64,000 nucleotides of DNA, taken from positions 1 to 64,000 of the forward strand of contig JABCPU010000173.1 of the NCBI GenBank assembly GCA_016800925.1, in the 5' to 3' direction. A program made the position numbers and the translations under genes. The notes beneath the pieces were generated by a model. It did no database searches. It worked only from the letters and a program-made list of their open reading frames with translations, and was not told the origin of the DNA. Origin of the DNA: Suillus spraguei. Its lineage: Eukaryota; Basidiomycota; Agaricomycetes; Boletales; Suillaceae. This document shows positions 1 to 9,247 of this stretch, one piece after another (the stretch's first letter is position 1; each line of letters starts with the position of its first letter).

Positions 1-1198
1 TCTGTCGCAAATTCCTGAGCTTTGTTACTGTATTTCGAGGAGGAAGGGAGATTGTGGAGTAGTTGGGGAGTTGTTCAAGTCAGGAAGTTCCATGATGTGT
101 GAGGGGCATATCCATAGATACTTCTTCGATGATTCTCATACTAACCCCATCCATATCATATTCCACAAGGAATTCTCCATCTCCAAGCTCATAAGAGGAA
201 ATTTCTCGCACTTCTGGCGCATGCCAGACATCTTGCATAGTGTTGAATTGGTCATCATCCTCTGTTGGGATCAATTATGGCACGGGTTCTTCTTTGTTGG
301 GGATTTCTTCAATTGAAGCTGAAGGGGTATGTTGAAGAGTTTTTGGAGGGACATAGAACTTGGATAGTTTCGGTACATTTGTATCTCGTCCAGGAATTTC
401 CTCTTCCACTTTTCTTTTCCCATACTGCTGTTCTTTTATTGGTCGTTGCTCAATAGGTTCTGATCCGGTCCCAATACTCGGGCTCGGATTCGTTTCTTGT
501 GCTTTTCTGCGCAGGGAATTGGTGATACTGCTCACGGCAGTTGTACATGGGGAGTGGGTCTGTAGTACGCGGCATTCATACTTCCGGTTCTGGATCTTTA
601 GGGAATAGGAGAAATGATGAGGGATCTCAGAAGTTGTGAATGTTGCCTTTCTTGGGATGGCAGTGGAAGGCTGGGGGCAGCTCGTTCTTCTTCCGATCGG
701 TATCTATGTCAATTTCAATTTCATCTGATTTTGTCGTTCGAGAGAGGACGAGTGTTTCAGCGGCCCAATCTATACTTGGGTTCATTGCGCATAACCACGG
801 AATTCCCAGAAGGATTTGATCTCTTCTTCCTAGTTTAGTGATATTACATTTTCCATACATAGTTCATTCGTCGATTTTGACCACTAGGAGACAGTAGTGC
901 GTGATTGGTCCTCCTTTGATAAGAGTTCCATCTGCCATAGTAACTCGAAATGGTGTTTTGAGTTTTCGCCGTGTGATCTGATGAGTTTCACGAATTCCTC
1001 GGAAATAAATGTTCCTGCTGTGCCAGAGTCGATGATGGCAGTAGTGTCGACGGATTTTAAGCGAGTGCGCGAGTGGAGGGTGATAGGGACACGAAGTTCT
1101 TTTCTTTCACCTACAGCGCATACAAGTCTTAGTAATACATTGGGAGAAACATACGTCAAATCCTTGTTTCTCCAATTCAAAAATCCTCTACAAGCCAC
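1..1198 (-). pseudogene. gypsy pol 5' part: aspartic protease, then broken frames
   Basis: The segment 1198-884 contains the retropepsin active-site motif DSGTAGTFIS in a typical setting, consistent with the protease that processes gag-pol. A second conserved protease segment (LGIPWL...NPSIDW) lies in a separate open stretch at 860-627. Downstream pieces at 535-275 and 274-80 continue in different frames with Pro/Glu/Asp-rich linker sequence before the expected reverse transcriptase, which would start left of the window. Multiple frame breaks make this a decayed copy. The -1 overlap with gag could be a programmed shift or a mutation. Confidence 0.75.
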
Positions 1199-2013
1199 CT
1201 TACAGTTTCTTCTTCTTCTTCGTCTTTAACCTCAGTTTGACGGAGCGGAGTTTTCTTCTTTCTTTCTGGACAATTATGAATACGGTGTCCGGTCTTCTTG
1301 CATCCAAAGCATTGTCCCTTTTTCATACAGTTGGATCTCTCCATATCGGAGATTTGATCTACGACCATTGCGTTGGAGTCCCAATTAGGTATGTAATGCG
1401 CGTTTCCATAGTTTTTCTTCTTCTGCTGCAGAGCATGACATGCTCGTAATGCTTGAAGATGGTGGTGGGAGTTGTCGATGGAAACACAGTGCATTACAAC
1501 ATCACGGAATACTTCTGAGACATCTCCTGGCATGAAAAGCTTGGTAAGGATACCCAGATTGAGGTCATCTTGGAAGAATTGAATCTTGGTTGCATCATCG
1601 GTGATGTGGGCCTTGGCTGCAAGTGTCTCAAAGTCAGCGATGTAGGTATGGAGATCACCGCTCCCTTGTTTGAGATCCCTAAGTTTTGTTAGTGCAGTTC
1701 CTTTGGTATCCACTGGTTCGAAGGCTTCTTTGAAACTTTTCATAAAATCCTGCATTGTTCCATAACCAACTTTTTGTCCAGAGGTATCGGTTGACTGAGC
1801 ATGAGCAAGGAATTGCTCTTTCCAAGATTTGGTGTTTTTCTCAGTCATGAAGGATGTAATGAAAATGATCTTCTGCTTATCGGTGGTGTAAAGCTTTTCA
1901 TTGATATTGAAGCACAGGTTGCATGATTGGATGAATTCGCAAGAGTTGTCGCGATCTCCATCAAAACCGGTTGGAAGACCGATTTTGTATTCAAATTCTT
2001 TGGTGGTTGTCAT
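1177..2013 (-). CDS. gag: retrotransposon gag protein with CCHC zinc knuckle
   Basis: A 278-residue open frame. The N-terminal ~200 residues resemble the retrotransposon capsid (gag) fold: a Trp in a KSWKEQF-type motif near residue 65 and an ALTKLRDLKQG segment near residue 105. Near the C terminus is a CX2CX4HX4C zinc knuckle (CFGCKKTGHRIHNC) followed by a Lys-rich stretch and an acidic run. Gag packages the element RNA into virus-like particles. Its stop lies inside the start of the protease frame, which overlaps by 22 bases in the -1 frame. The start at 2013 begins a motif conserved in the second copy (start 2976). Confidence 0.88.
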   Translation of the reverse strand: MTTTKEFEYKIGLPTGFDGDRDNSCEFIQSCNLCFNINEKLYTTDKQKIIFITSFMTEKNTKSWKEQFLAHAQSTDTSGQKVGYGTMQDFMKSFKEAFEPVDTKGTALTKLRDLKQGSGDLHTYIADFETLAAKAHITDDATKIQFFQDDLNLGILTKLFMPGDVSEVFRDVVMHCVSIDNSHHHLQALRACHALQQKKKNYGNAHYIPNWDSNAMVVDQISDMERSNCMKKGQCFGCKKTGHRIHNCPERKKKTPLRQTEVKDEEEEETVRWLVEDF

Positions 2014-2141
2014 GATGGTGATTCATTTTGTGAGTTATACTTTCTCGGTGCCTACACGCGCTGTCTTGTTGTCCGTTAGGCCTTTATCAGGGTTCAGGGT
2101 CGAGGACAGGGTAGTCGACGATCAGGTGGACTTTAATCTTT

Positions 2142-2618
2142 TGTTACGAACTGGGATGGCATCACCAGCGACAGTGAAAAGACACAGGCAGTCTGCTGAA
2201 AAGTTCTACAATGTCCAAAAGAGGACAAGGTGAAAGTACAAGGAATGCGTTCCGAGTACGATCAAGGGTTCAGCCTCAAAGATAGATCTAAGAGGTTTCC
2301 ACGAGAATTGAGACTAAGGCTAAGGAGTGCTTAGACTTAGAGACGATTCAAGACAACTTAGGTTGGAGGCCTAAGCGAAGGATATTCCAGGTAAAACCCA
2401 GTAAGATTAAAGTAAAGTATACAAGCGTAATACAACGTGCTTAAATAGGTCAATATGTGCACACAGATCAAGAGAGTCGTGAGAATGTAGGTGCGTATCC
2501 AAAGAAGGAAGGCGACTATAGTACAGATGCATTGAGCATATGAGTCAGAGTCTCATTATGTAATATACAGGTAAATGAGGCAAAGAGAAAATGAATAGGG
2601 GCACGTATGACTGTAACA
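2142..2618 (-). repeat. LTR of gypsy copy 1 (477 bp)
   Basis: On the minus strand the LTR starts TGTTACAG (2618) and ends CGTAACA (2142), the usual TG...CA with a short terminal inverted repeat. Its boundaries are supported by the second copy, whose leader shows the same transition (TTTTGTTA at 3104-3111), and by loss of gag homology at 2618/2619. The sequence left of 2142 is the untranslated leader. A primer-binding site was not identified. Confidence 0.8.
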
Positions 2619-2976
2619 CTTGTTTGAGGTCCCTGAGCTTTGTTAATGCGGTTCCTACCGAATCTACTGGTTCGAAGGCTTCATTGAAACTCTTCATGAA
2701 ATCTGCCAACATCCCATAACCGACTTTTTGTCCAGAAGTATCAACTGATTTGGCGTGAACGAGAAATTGCTCTTTCCAAGATTTGGCATTCTTCTCCATC
2801 ATGAAAGGCGTAATGAAAATGATCTTCTGTTTGTCGGTGATATAGAACTTTTCATTGATGTCGAAATATAGGTTGCATGATAGAATGAATTCCAGGGAAT
2901 TGTCGCAATTTCCATCAAAAGCAGTTGGGAGACCGATTTTATATTCAAAATCTTTGGTGGTAGCTGTAGTAGTCAT
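2619..2976 (-). pseudogene. gag fragment of a second gypsy copy
   Basis: The first ~119 residues are closely similar to gag at 2013-1177 (same start motif, same KSWKEQF segment, same ALTKLRDLKQ end) and then stop at 2618, where the LTR of copy 1 begins. The gene was therefore cut by insertion of copy 1, and its remainder lies left of the window if it survives. The apparent C terminus after LRDLKQ is read-through into the LTR and is not gag sequence. Confidence 0.85.
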
Positions 2977-3106
2977 AATGGTGAATTGTCTGGAGAGTTG
3001 TGCTTTCTCGGTGCCTACACGTGTGGTCTTGCTGTCCGTTAGGGCTTTATCAGGTTTTGGGAGGTCAAAGACTGGATAGTCTATGATCGATAGGACTTTA
3101 ATCTTT

Positions 3107-3461
3107 TGTTATGAACTGGGGTGGTGTCACCAGCGACAGTAAAAAGACACAGTCGATCTGCTGGGAAGTTCTACAATGTCCAGAGGAGGACAAGGTGAGA
3201 GTACAAGGAACGCGTTCCAAGTACTATCAAGGGTTCAGCCTCAAAGACAAGTCTAAGAGGTTCTTACGAGAATAGAGACTAAGACTAAGGAGTGCTTAGA
3301 CTTAGAGACGATTCAAGACGACTTAGGTTGGAGACCTAAGCGAAGGATATTCCAGGTAAAACCCAGTAAGATTAAAGTAAAGTATACAAGCATAATACAA
3401 TGTGCTTAAATAAGCCAATATGTGCACACAGACCAGGAGAGATGTGAGAACGTAAGTGCGT
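3107..3461 (-). repeat. LTR of gypsy copy 2, first part
   Basis: Aligns with LTR 2142-2618 from its inner end (TGTTATGAAC versus TGTTACGAAC) up to the GTGCGT at 3456-3461, where the 965-bp repeat arm begins. The rest of this LTR is not here; it lies inverted at 5664-5786. The two parts share a 4-bp GCGT (3458-3461; ACGC at 5783-5786), the target duplication of the arm. Confidence 0.85.
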
Positions 3462-4426
3462 TGTAACGAACATATTGGCGCTGGGCTTAAAACCCCATAT
3501 TTTGACACTCGTCTCACGTCTACAGGAGATAACACTTGTCCATGGCCGTCTTACCCCTTTAGCAGTACCGGCAGCATCCCACGCTTACCGCACACCGTAC
3601 CGACTGCCGCACCTTGTTCCATGAACCAATGTCCTTCCATGTCCTTGCTGTGTCTGCATAGCTCCATTTGGTGCATAGTTTGTTTCCTGTTCATTATCAC
3701 TGATTCCATGGCAAGTGTTATTACATGTTGCCTCGTGCCGCAGTGCCTCGCACTATGTATACTTACAGCGGTTACTACACTCCAGCGCTACTGATCTCGC
3801 CTAGAGTATTCCAAGTACATACAAATTAGGATATAAGCACCATGTACTCTGCACGATACAGTACCTGATTTTACACCATTGCACGTACTATAGGTCAGGA
3901 TTATTGTCTAGCTCTGGATCAACCCAGTAGTGGGCATAGTCTTTAAAGTTCCCTTATCGCTCGTTAATACATCACGCTCGTTCTCCGTTACCGCCGGCAT
4001 ACCGCTGGACTTTTGATTGTTACTTTTGACTGAACTTCTCACACTCCGCTACTTTACCGCTGAAAGTACCGCGGACTTCTTTACTGTTTCTTTGCACTGC
4101 TCGCAACATTACCGCTACCGCTGAGACCACCGCTCGACACTGCTCGCTAGACGCAACTGTTACTAACCTTATCTCGACAATGGTAGCACTGCAGCGCACA
4201 ACACTAGTTCTGGCAGTATCATCACTGACCGCGGCAACTTACCGCTGACTCAGACGCTTGTTTCGCAAATAAGTTAGACTTGAACTTGACCATACTAAAT
4301 AGGCATCCCCCTTTAGGGTCGAACACTCTTGTTCTTACAAGTGAAGCAGACTAGATGGAGCGCAAGACTAACATACTAGTTTAGGCAGTGGTTTATCTAC
4401 AGCCCAAGCTAGGTTGTATCTTTACA
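3462..4426. repeat. left 965-bp inverted-repeat arm (solo-LTR-like)
   Basis: Begins TGTAACGAAC and ends GTATCTTTACA, giving TG...CA termini and a short TGTAA/TTACA inverted repeat. This fits a solo LTR or a non-autonomous element; no protein was recognised in it. It is nearly identical, inverted, to 8364-8063 plus 6443-5787. It contains the undisturbed TA site (inside TATACTTACAGCGG, about 3765-3773) where the right arm carries a Tc1/mariner insertion. Outer neighbour: gypsy LTR. Inner neighbour: 3' half of a Myb/SANT-like gene. The two neighbours are unrelated because of the inversion described in the findings. Confidence 0.85.
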
Positions 4427-4796
4427 CTGCGGGCTCCATCTGCAACTGTGCAGGCACAACAGGAGGGTAGCGCTGCAATGACATTTCTTGCAGGTGCTGT
4501 TGGAGACCTGACAAAGACTTTCTCTCAGACCCCCAACGTACCTCTGGGATTATGTAGTTCTTGCCTTGCAGCCCCAGGCTCCCCTCTCTGCACTAGCACA
4601 GGCCACTCATCTCATTCGCCAGCTCCCTGAGTTGTTGGAGGATGACAAACTAGATATCATAGACTATATGATAAAGAATGAGCATTCGGCAGAGGGATAC
4701 ATATACCTAATGGACGCTCCACTCAGGGCTGTGTACTTGCAAAGAAGGCTCAGGGATATTCACAGGGACAAAGGTGTCATGTCTATAGATAATTGA
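4427..4796 (+). pseudogene. 3' half of split Myb/SANT-like Harbinger-companion gene
   Basis: Encodes a Ser/Ala/Gln-rich linker, then a helical end (APLSALAQATHLIRQLPE followed by an LMDAPLRAVYL-type segment), stopping at 4794-4796. It has no start of its own. The upstream half is on the opposite strand at 8365-9247. Joining the halves at the repeat borders, with one 4-bp duplication counted once, keeps the frame (AAG AAG CCG / CGG GCT CCA). The two reading frames inside this piece can be joined by removing 34 bp from GTACCT to TTGCAG (about 4530-4563), either a very short intron or a frameshift. Family assignment is by resemblance to Myb/SANT-like proteins that travel with PIF/Harbinger transposons. 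Confidence 0.7.
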
Positions 4797-5001
4797 TACA
4801 CACAAAGCACATGTTAGTTCTAGAATATGTTTTTTCTTTGCTTTGTACTTTATTTTTCTGTACAATCATATGTTTTCTGGGTGCATATGTTTTCTGGGTG
4901 CTATTGAAGCACTATTGAGTGATTCAATGACACTAGCTACTGTACATATTCTATTGCCCAGGTACAGGAAGACCATGATGCACATGCTCAGTGCAATAAT
5001 C

Positions 5002-5663
5002 TCACCACATTTCATTGGCAATCTTGTCTTGACATCGGTCTGCTCTCTGCCGCTTTGCTTGGCCAGCAGGGCCTTCAGCCAACTCTCCAGTGCCATCACC
5101 ACCATCAAGTGTGAAGAAATCTTCATCATACACAGTGTCAAATATTGAAGGGTCGTATCTACGTATAAAATTGTGGAGAGCACACAATGCTACAGGTATA
5201 TGAGCCTGAATATCCATGTTGTATTCAGGTGGTAGTTGTAAGATGGGCCATTGGCGCTTCAAAATGCCAAAAATGCGCTCAATTATGTTGCATAGACACG
5301 CATGTTGATGGTTGAACAGTTCTTTGGGGTTTGGGGCCTGTATGAACATTGTCAGAGACAAACTGCAGAGACAAAGGAACTTATGCTATATTTGCTTGCT
5401 GCCATTCCTTGAGGTGATAGTGAACACCTCGATATGGGACCAGCAACACATTGCATGACCCGAAGCCAGCATCTGCAAGGAAGTAAGCCCCTTCAGGGAT
5501 GCACAGGTCATGTGCCTGTGCATCATGCCAGAGCGCAGCATCAGAAACTGATCCGTCCCACCCACAAAGTGAAGAAATGAATTTGAAGTCAAAATTACAT
5601 ATGAATAGGCAGTTTTGGGAGAGAAATCCCTTGTGGTTTTGCATGGTACTGTGATCTTCATTT
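5002..5663 (-). pseudogene. PIF/Harbinger transposase (DDE_4-type), 5'-truncated
   Basis: Read from 5663 leftward. The first exon carries GWDGSVSDAALW (first catalytic Asp region), YFLADAGFG (second Asp) and LLVPYRGVHYHLKEW. The second exon carries the ELFNHQHACL...IIERIFGILKRQWPILQ block with the final catalytic Glu, then HNFIRRYDPSIFD and an acidic, Gly-rich tail. The exons join in frame only if the intron starts GC rather than GT (CAA / GCAAATATAG ... TTCATACAG / GCCCCA). The N-terminal helix-turn-helix part is absent because the gene ends at the LTR tip at 5664. The enzyme would cut and paste the parent transposon with the Myb/SANT-like partner. Confidence 0.8.
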
Positions 5664-5786
5664 TGTTACAATCGTATATGCCCCTATTCATTTTTCGTCT
5701 CCTTTATCTTGTATATTATGTAACATGACTCTGACTCATATGCTCAATGCATCTGTACTATAGTAGCCTTCCTTCTTTGGATACGC
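5664..5786 (+). repeat. LTR of gypsy copy 2, remaining part (inverted)
   Basis: Starts TGTTACA at 5664 and ends with the complement of GCGTATCC at 5786. It aligns with the last ~125 bases of LTR 2142-2618 but on the opposite strand. With 3107-3461, counting GCGT once, it makes a 474-bp LTR, matching the 477 bp of copy 1. Its tip abuts the broken Harbinger transposase, marking where gypsy copy 2 inserted in that gene. Confidence 0.85.
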
Positions 5787-6443
5787 TGTAAGATACAACC
5801 TAGCTTGGGCTGTAGATAACCACTGCTAAACTAGTATGTTAGTCTTGCGCTCCATCTAGTCTGCTTCACTTGTAAGAACAAGAGTGTTCGACCCTAAAGG
5901 GGGATGCCTATTTAGTATGGTCAAGTTCAAGTCTAACTTATTTGCGAAACAAGCGTCTGAGTCAGCGGTAAGTTGCCGCGGTCAGTGATACTGCCAGAAC
6001 TAGTGTTGTGCGCTGCAGTGCTACCATTGTCGAGATAAGGTTAGTAACAGTTGCGTCTAGCGAGCAATGTCGAGCGGTGGTCTCAGCGGTAGCGGTAATG
6101 TTGCGAGCAGTGCAAAGAAACAGTAAAGAAGTCCGCGGTACTTTCAGCGGTAAAGTAGCGGAGTGTGAGAAGTTCAGTCAAAAGTAACAATCAAAAGTCC
6201 AGCGGTATGCCGGCGGTAACGGAGAACGAGCGTGATGTATTAACGAGCGATAAGGGAACTTTAAAGACTATGTCCACTACTGGGTTGATCCAGAGCTAGA
6301 CAATAATCCTGACCTATAGTACGTGCAATGGTGTAAAATCAGGTACTGTATCGTGCAGAGTACATGGTGCTTATATCCTAATTTGTATGTACTTGGAATA
6401 CTCTAGGCGAGATCAGTAGCGCTGGAGTGTAGTAACCGCTGTA
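5787..6443. repeat. right inverted-repeat arm, inner part
   Basis: The inverse complement of about 3770-4426. It is separated from its outer part (8063-8364) by the Tc1/mariner element; together they make 959 bp against 965 bp for the left arm. It holds the same microsatellite-poor, CGCTG/CAGCGGT-rich sequence with many AGCGGTA-like words and no recognisable coding region. Confidence 0.85.
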
Positions 6444-6656
6444 CAGTGGCTCAAAAAACTGTCCGCATGTTTTGACATTTTTCACTATCTATGATATTGT
6501 GTGAGAATGAACAAATTCCTCAAGGACATACTTATACCACATTGTAGTATGGCTTCAGGGCTTTTATTTGAGCCCTACACCGTGGGAATCGGCGGAGATA
6601 TGGTGGAGATATAAGGCTTATAAAATGATGACTCATGTGGACAGTTTTTTGAGTGT
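6444..6656 (+). repeat. left terminal inverted repeat of the Tc1/mariner element
   Basis: About 210 bp matching the right end in inverse. The outer end carries CTCAAAAAACTGTCCGCATG. The inner end (6630-6653) carries the same motif in the opposite orientation (CATG..GGACAGTTTTTTGAG). Two copies per end suggest two transposase-binding sites, as in IR/DR-type Tc1 relatives, but inverted relative to each other. Confidence 0.85.
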
Positions 6657-6803
6657 ATATTAAAACTATATAAATCATTATTTATGACACCATAAAAATC
6701 ATGCCACTATTATATAAATTATAAAGTGGTGTCATTATGTTATTTTATGACTATATCTAACTATATAAACCAGAATATCTCATGTATCATAGTCATAATC
6801 ACC

Positions 6804-7820
6804 ATGAAAGCCATCTCCTCTGCTCAAAGAGATAATATCCTCTCTCTGTCTTATGCTGGCCTCTCTGCTCGCCAAATTTCCTCTAGAACTGGAGTATGCA
6901 AGTCCACTGTGGCCAAGTTCATCAAAGAAAGCCACCCAGACAAGGAAAACTCTTGTGGAGGACATCCATCCAAGCTTACCTCTACTGACAAAAGGGCTAT
7001 TATCCAACATATCACTACAGGAAAGGCTGATAATGCTGTCCAAGCCACCCATTATATCAATTCCACCATCACTACCCCTGTCTCTTCACAAACTATGAGG
7101 AATGTTCTCAAGGCAGCTCATCTCAAGGCAGTAACAAAGAAGAAAAAGCCTCTTCTCTCCATCAAACATAGGCAGAGAAGACTAGCCTTTGCCTTAGCTC
7201 ATCAACACTGGACTGTAGAGGACTGGAAGCGTGTTATATGGTCAGATGAGACTAAAATCAATAGGATTGGGTCAGATGGGAAGGTGTATGTATGGAAAAA
7301 GAAGGGAGATGGCCTAACAGACAGAAAGGTTAATGGGACTGTCAAGTTTGGAGGAGGTTCTTTAATGGTATAGGGCTGTATGGGATGGAATGGTGTAGGA
7401 ATGCTTGCTGAGGTTGAGGGGAAGATGAATGCTGAGCAGTATGTGGACATTTTAAATGACCACTTGCTGCCTAGCTTGGCAGAATCAGGGATTGATGAAG
7501 AAGATATCATTTTCCAACAGGATAATGATCCCAAGCACACATCCAGAAGAGCTAGGGAATGGTTTGAAGAACATAACATCAATGTTCTTGACTGGCCAGC
7601 ACAGTCTCCTGATGTCAATGTCATTGAACATCTCTGGGGAACACTCAAGAAAAAGCTTCAAGCCTATGAAAACCCCCCTAAAGGAGTATGGGAGCTTTGG
7701 GAGAGAGTAGCAGTGGAATGGGGGAAGATCACAGCTGAGGATTGCCAGAAATTAATTGAGAGTATGCCTAGAAGGATAGAGGCAGTAATTAAAGCCAAGG
7801 GAGGTCATACAAAATACTAG
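6804..7820 (+). pseudogene. Tc1-type DD34E transposase with one amber codon
   Basis: The 338-codon frame is interrupted only by TAG at 7371-7373, in GGGSLMV-stop-GCMGWNG, where this family normally has Trp (TGG). The N terminus (AQRDNILSLSYAGLSARQIS) is the paired-like helix-turn-helix that binds the TIRs. Catalytic residues are Asp in IWSDETKINRIG, Asp in FQQDNDPKHTS and Glu in SPDVNVIEHLWG, with exactly 34 residues between the last two. ATG at 6804 begins the conserved MKAISSAQR segment; the upstream in-frame ATG at 6726 adds residues not typical of the family. Apart from the stop the enzyme looks complete. Confidence 0.92.
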
Positions 7821-7847
7821 AATACCTGGTTATTACTGTAAAATACT

Positions 7848-8060
7848 TGAGTCAAAAAACTGTCCGCATGAGTCACCATTTTGTGAGCCTTGTATCTCCA
7901 CCATATCTCCACCGATTCCCACGGTGTAGGGCTCAAATGAAAGCCCTGAAGCCATACTACAATGTGGTATAAGCATGTTTTTGAGGCATTTGTTTGTTCT
8001 CACACAATATTATAGATAGTGAAAAATGCCAAAACATGCGGACAGTTTTTTGAGCCACTG
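7848..8060 (+). repeat. right terminal inverted repeat of the Tc1/mariner element
   Basis: Inverse complement of 6444-6656, with the same inner inverted motif at 7849-7873 (GAGTCAAAAAACTGTCCGCA). It ends CACTG at 8060 and is followed by the TA duplication. Confidence 0.85.
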
Positions 8061-8062
8061 TA

Positions 8063-8364
8063 AGTATACATAGTGCGAGGCACTGCGGCATGAGGCAACA
8101 TGTAATAACACTTGCCATGGAATCAGTGATAATGAACAGGAAACAAACTACGCACCAAATGGAGCTATGCAGACACAGCAAGGACATGGAAAGACATTGG
8201 TTCATGGAACAAGGTGCAGCAGTCGGTACGGTGTGCAGTAAGCGTGGGATGCTGCCGGTACTGCTAAAAGGGTAAGACGGCCATGGACAAGTGTTATCTC
8301 CTGTAGATGTGAGACGAGTGTCAAAATATGGGGTTTTAAGCCTAGTGCCAATATGTTTGTTACA
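8063..8364. repeat. right inverted-repeat arm, outer part
   Basis: Inverse complement of 3462-3764, ending TTTGTTACA at 8364. The following GCGG (8365-8368) pairs, as CCGC, with CTGC at 4427-4430, a 4-bp target duplication with one mismatch, once the inversion is undone. Confidence 0.85.
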
Positions 8365-9247
8365 GCGGCTTCTTCTGCGATCCCTCTGGCTGCACACTCG
8401 ATGGAACACGTGCCTTCTTCTGCAACCCCTCATTGCTACCAAGTGCACTATACTTGCACTTGCCACAGCTGGCGCTCATCAAGTCTGATCCTAGGTTGGT
8501 GAACGTGATAAAAGAATTGGAAGAGTGAAGAGGTGCTAGGTCATTGGTGATTTCATTTTTGGCGGTGTTGATAGAGTCGAGATTAATTGTAGATGTGGTG
8601 GGGACTGGTGGGGGAAGCATGGACATGCTGGAGGAGGGAATGGTAGAGGGGGAGGACACATTTCTGTGCTTTTGGAGAATGAAGCTACCTTTGCCTTTCC
8701 CCCCCTTGCTGCCAGCGAACATACTCTCGATTTTCAACAAATGGATGAAACCCTTGTTACAAAAGGGGGCAACAGCAGGACATGCTGGTAATATATTAGA
8801 AATAAATTTGTAAAATACAAAAGTGCTGGTACTCACCTTGATAATATCATCCCATACATGCTGTGACTCAGGGGATATCCCTGCTCCATCTGTGTCGCTC
8901 CACATGAGCCCTGAACCATTCTTGATGCAGACAACATGGTGGTAAGGTGCCTTGAGGCTGTTCCATTTGTTCTTGCAGGAGTCTGGATTCTTGTCTCTGC
9001 AAGTCTGCTTCTGTTCCGGAGTGCCATTAGAATTGACATAGGTAGCAGCCTGGCTGAATGTTGTCTTATTGAAATTTAGGCCGTCCCCAGCAGTGAGAAC
9101 ATGGTTGGCAAGGAAATCAAGTAAGAGCACTTCCTCATACTCTTTCCACCGTAAGAGAGTCCTTGATTTTGTTGCTGCAGGTGGCACATCAATAGACCCT
9201 TGAGAGCGGAGAGAGCGTGTAGACGCTTGTGACTCATGATCAGACAT
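8365..9247 (-). pseudogene. 5' half of split Myb/SANT-like Harbinger-companion gene
   Basis: Starts at ATG 9247. After a Ser/Arg-rich leader comes a Myb/SANT-like trihelix region (residues ~35-125): WKEYEEVLLLDFLANHV, then KNPDSCKNKWNSLKAPYHHV and WDDII, with spaced Trp residues. A probable intron follows (GTACCAGC near 8835 to ATTACCAG). Then come a basic Gly/Lys patch and a Ser/Pro-rich linker. The frame runs into the repeat arm at 8364 and stops after KKP. The 3' half is at 4427-4796 on the other strand. In fungal, plant and animal Harbinger elements such proteins bind DNA and help the transposase reach the nucleus; that role here is by analogy. Confidence 0.75.

Larger units (their letters stand above)
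1..2618 (-). mobile_element. Ty3/gypsy-type LTR retrotransposon, left-truncated by the window
   Basis: Read on the minus strand the order is LTR (2618-2142), untranslated leader, gag with a zinc knuckle (2013-1177), aspartic protease (from 1198) and the start of pol, which leaves the window at base 1. The reading frame after the protease is broken several times (open stretches near 860-627, 535-275 and 274-80), so this copy looks inactive. Its LTR edge at 2618 abuts gag sequence of a second, related copy, so it inserted into that copy. The other LTR and the target duplication (expected to start CTTG) lie outside the window. Confidence 0.88.
6444..8060 (+). mobile_element. Tc1/mariner DNA transposon (1617 bp, TA target site)
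   Basis: Bounded by CAGTGGCTCAAAAAACTG at the left and its inverse complement at the right, flanked by TA at 6442-6443 and 8061-8062. The uninterrupted target is preserved in the left repeat arm (...TATACT TA CAGCGG...), so the borders are known to the base. Terminal inverted repeats are ~210 bp. The single gene encodes a DD34E transposase with one stop codon. The high similarity of the TIRs and the nearly open frame suggest a recent insertion. Confidence 0.95.

Noticed and set aside
3462..8364. Whole 4.9-kb inverted-repeat structure as a single DNA transposon with ~960-bp terminal repeats
   Set aside because: Flanks show no common target duplication at the outer ends, whereas each arm has its own 4-bp duplication once the inner part is flipped, so the arms are two separate insertions.
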